A stretch of 64,000 nt of DNA, taken from contig CACMDY010000005.1 of NCBI GenBank assembly GCA_902612605.1, positions 1-64,000 on the forward strand, in the 5' to 3' direction. This stretch comes from an uncultured Pelagibacteraceae bacterium. Its GTDB lineage: Bacteria; Pseudomonadota; Alphaproteobacteria; Pelagibacterales; Pelagibacteraceae. The position numbers and the translations under genes were made by a program. Positions 63,350 through 64,000 of this stretch are shown piece by piece. The first letter of the stretch is position 1. Each line of letters begins with the position of its first letter. Below the pieces are notes generated by a model. The model saw only the letters and a program-made list of their open reading frames with translations. It made no database searches and was not told where the DNA came from.

Positions 63350-64000
63350 TTAGCTCCTATAAAAAAACTCAACTAATGTCATCGGTATAGCTGGAACATA
63401 AGTTACTAACATTAACAATACTAATAATACACATATAAAGGATATATTAGATCTTGTTACATCCCATATATCTGCTTTTGCAACTGAACAAGCCGTAACT
63501 AGAACACTTGCAACTGGCGGTGTTTGTTGACCAATTGCTAAATTTAATGTCACAATTATACCAAAGTGAACTGGATCAATTCCTACAGCATTAACTAATG
63601 GCATTACAATTGGAACTGTTAAAATTATTGCAGCAACTGAATGTAAAAAGAAACCTATTACTAAAAGAAATACATTAAGTATTCCTAAGACTGCATATTT
63701 ATTATTTGTAAAATCAATAATTGACTCTGCAACTTTTTGTGGGATTTGTTCTATTGTTAAAAATTCACCAAGTAATACAGATGCAGCTACCAATAACATT
63801 ACTGAAGCTGTTTGAATTGCTCCTTCACAAGCTGACTCGTATAATCTTTTAAAGTCTATTTCTTTATAAATAAATCCAATAACTAATGATGCAACAACCG
63901 CTAAACCTGCTCCTTCAGTTGCAGTTACAACTCCTCCAAAAATTCCACCTAAGATAATAATTGGTAATAAAAATGCTAATGCTGCATCTTTTGCAGTTTT
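63350..64000 (-). CDS. dctM: TRAP transporter large permease DctM, C-terminal part (runs off window)
   Basis: The last 216 residues of a DctM-family permease; the frame stays open to base 64000, and the Met at 63799 is internal. PIIILGGIFGGVVTATEGAGLAVVAS and the ending LNLAIGQQTPPVASVLVTAC are typical. The stop is directly before the crotonase-family gene. Five to seven helices are visible. The binding protein and the small permease must lie upstream, outside the window. Confidence 0.88.
   Translation of the reverse strand, partial: KTAKDAALAFLLPIIILGGIFGGVVTATEGAGLAVVASLVIGFIYKEIDFKRLYESACEGAIQTASVMLLVAASVLLGEFLTIEQIPQKVAESIIDFTNNKYAVLGILNVFLLVIGFFLHSVAAIILTVPIVMPLVNAVGIDPVHFGIIVTLNLAIGQQTPPVASVLVTACSVAKADIWDVTRSNISFICVLLVLLMLVTYVPAIPMTLVEFFYRS

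Noticed and set aside
1..64000. CRISPR arrays, transposases and rRNA genes
   Set aside because: No regularly spaced repeats with unique spacers, no transposase-like protein and no rRNA sequence were seen.

Overview
The window is strongly A/T-rich, very densely packed (no gap over about 220 bases) and full of one-base (TAATG) and four-base (ATGA) stop/start overlaps. Together with the gene content (TRAP and tripartite tricarboxylate (TTT) transporters, the methylcitrate cycle, class II DAHP synthase, citramalate synthase, CaiB-type CoA-transferases, an Anbu-type peptidase) this points to a streamlined marine alphaproteobacterium of the SAR11 / Pelagibacter group. The assignment is an inference from content and style; no rRNA is present.

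Layout. 1-6.4 kb: a truncated membrane protein, nadK, tRNA-Leu(UAA), then a 1.45 kb insert flanked by a 48-bp exact repeat of the tRNA 5' part. The insert carries one secreted alginate-lyase-like protein and several short repeats. Beyond it lie a family 2 glycosyltransferase, a polytopic membrane protein and a TPR/glycosyltransferase protein (surface polysaccharide). 6.4-9.9 kb (minus): an SAF-domain oxidoreductase, AzlCD, a gamma-glutamylcyclotransferase-like protein and a CinA-type protein. 9.9-17.1 kb (plus): sfsA-map-purB-purC-purS-purQ-purL-bolA-grxD, one tight operon. 17.1-26.1 kb (minus): a stand-alone GlmU acetyltransferase domain, glmS, class II DAHP synthase, nadE, cysS, cimA, trmJ, rpsD. 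26.2-34.8 kb: gph and the methylcitrate genes prpD-prpB-prpC, convergent with tctCBA plus a second MmgE/PrpD gene. 34.9-38.1 kb: nrdA-nrdB and a DUF1289 protein behind a region with two good NrdR-box matches exactly 31 bp apart. 38.3-47.1 kb: a phosphohexomutase, then a TRAP transporter with malonyl-CoA decarboxylase, dusA and a TauE/SafE exporter, divergent from a class III CoA-transferase; this reads as a malonate-uptake-and-use locus. 47.1-53.6 kb: rpoZ and small metabolic genes, many of them divergent with almost no space between start codons. 53.6-57.7 kb: a second TTT transporter and an AbrB-family membrane protein. 57.7-61.4 kb: a GT9 glycosyltransferase, a DUF6165 protein, and an Anbu peptidase divergent from a circularly permuted ATP-grasp enzyme. 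61.4-64 kb: CoA-transferase, crotonase-family protein and the end of a TRAP large permease running off the window.

The best candidates for something undescribed are the minimal tRNA-Leu-borne insertion with paired repeats and no integrase, the reduced Anbu/ATP-grasp pair without its usual alpha-E and transglutaminase partners, a G/C-rich pseudoknot-forming element between two convergent genes, and a crotonase-family enzyme lacking a catalytic glutamate. All functional calls come from reading motifs by eye; no database search was run.
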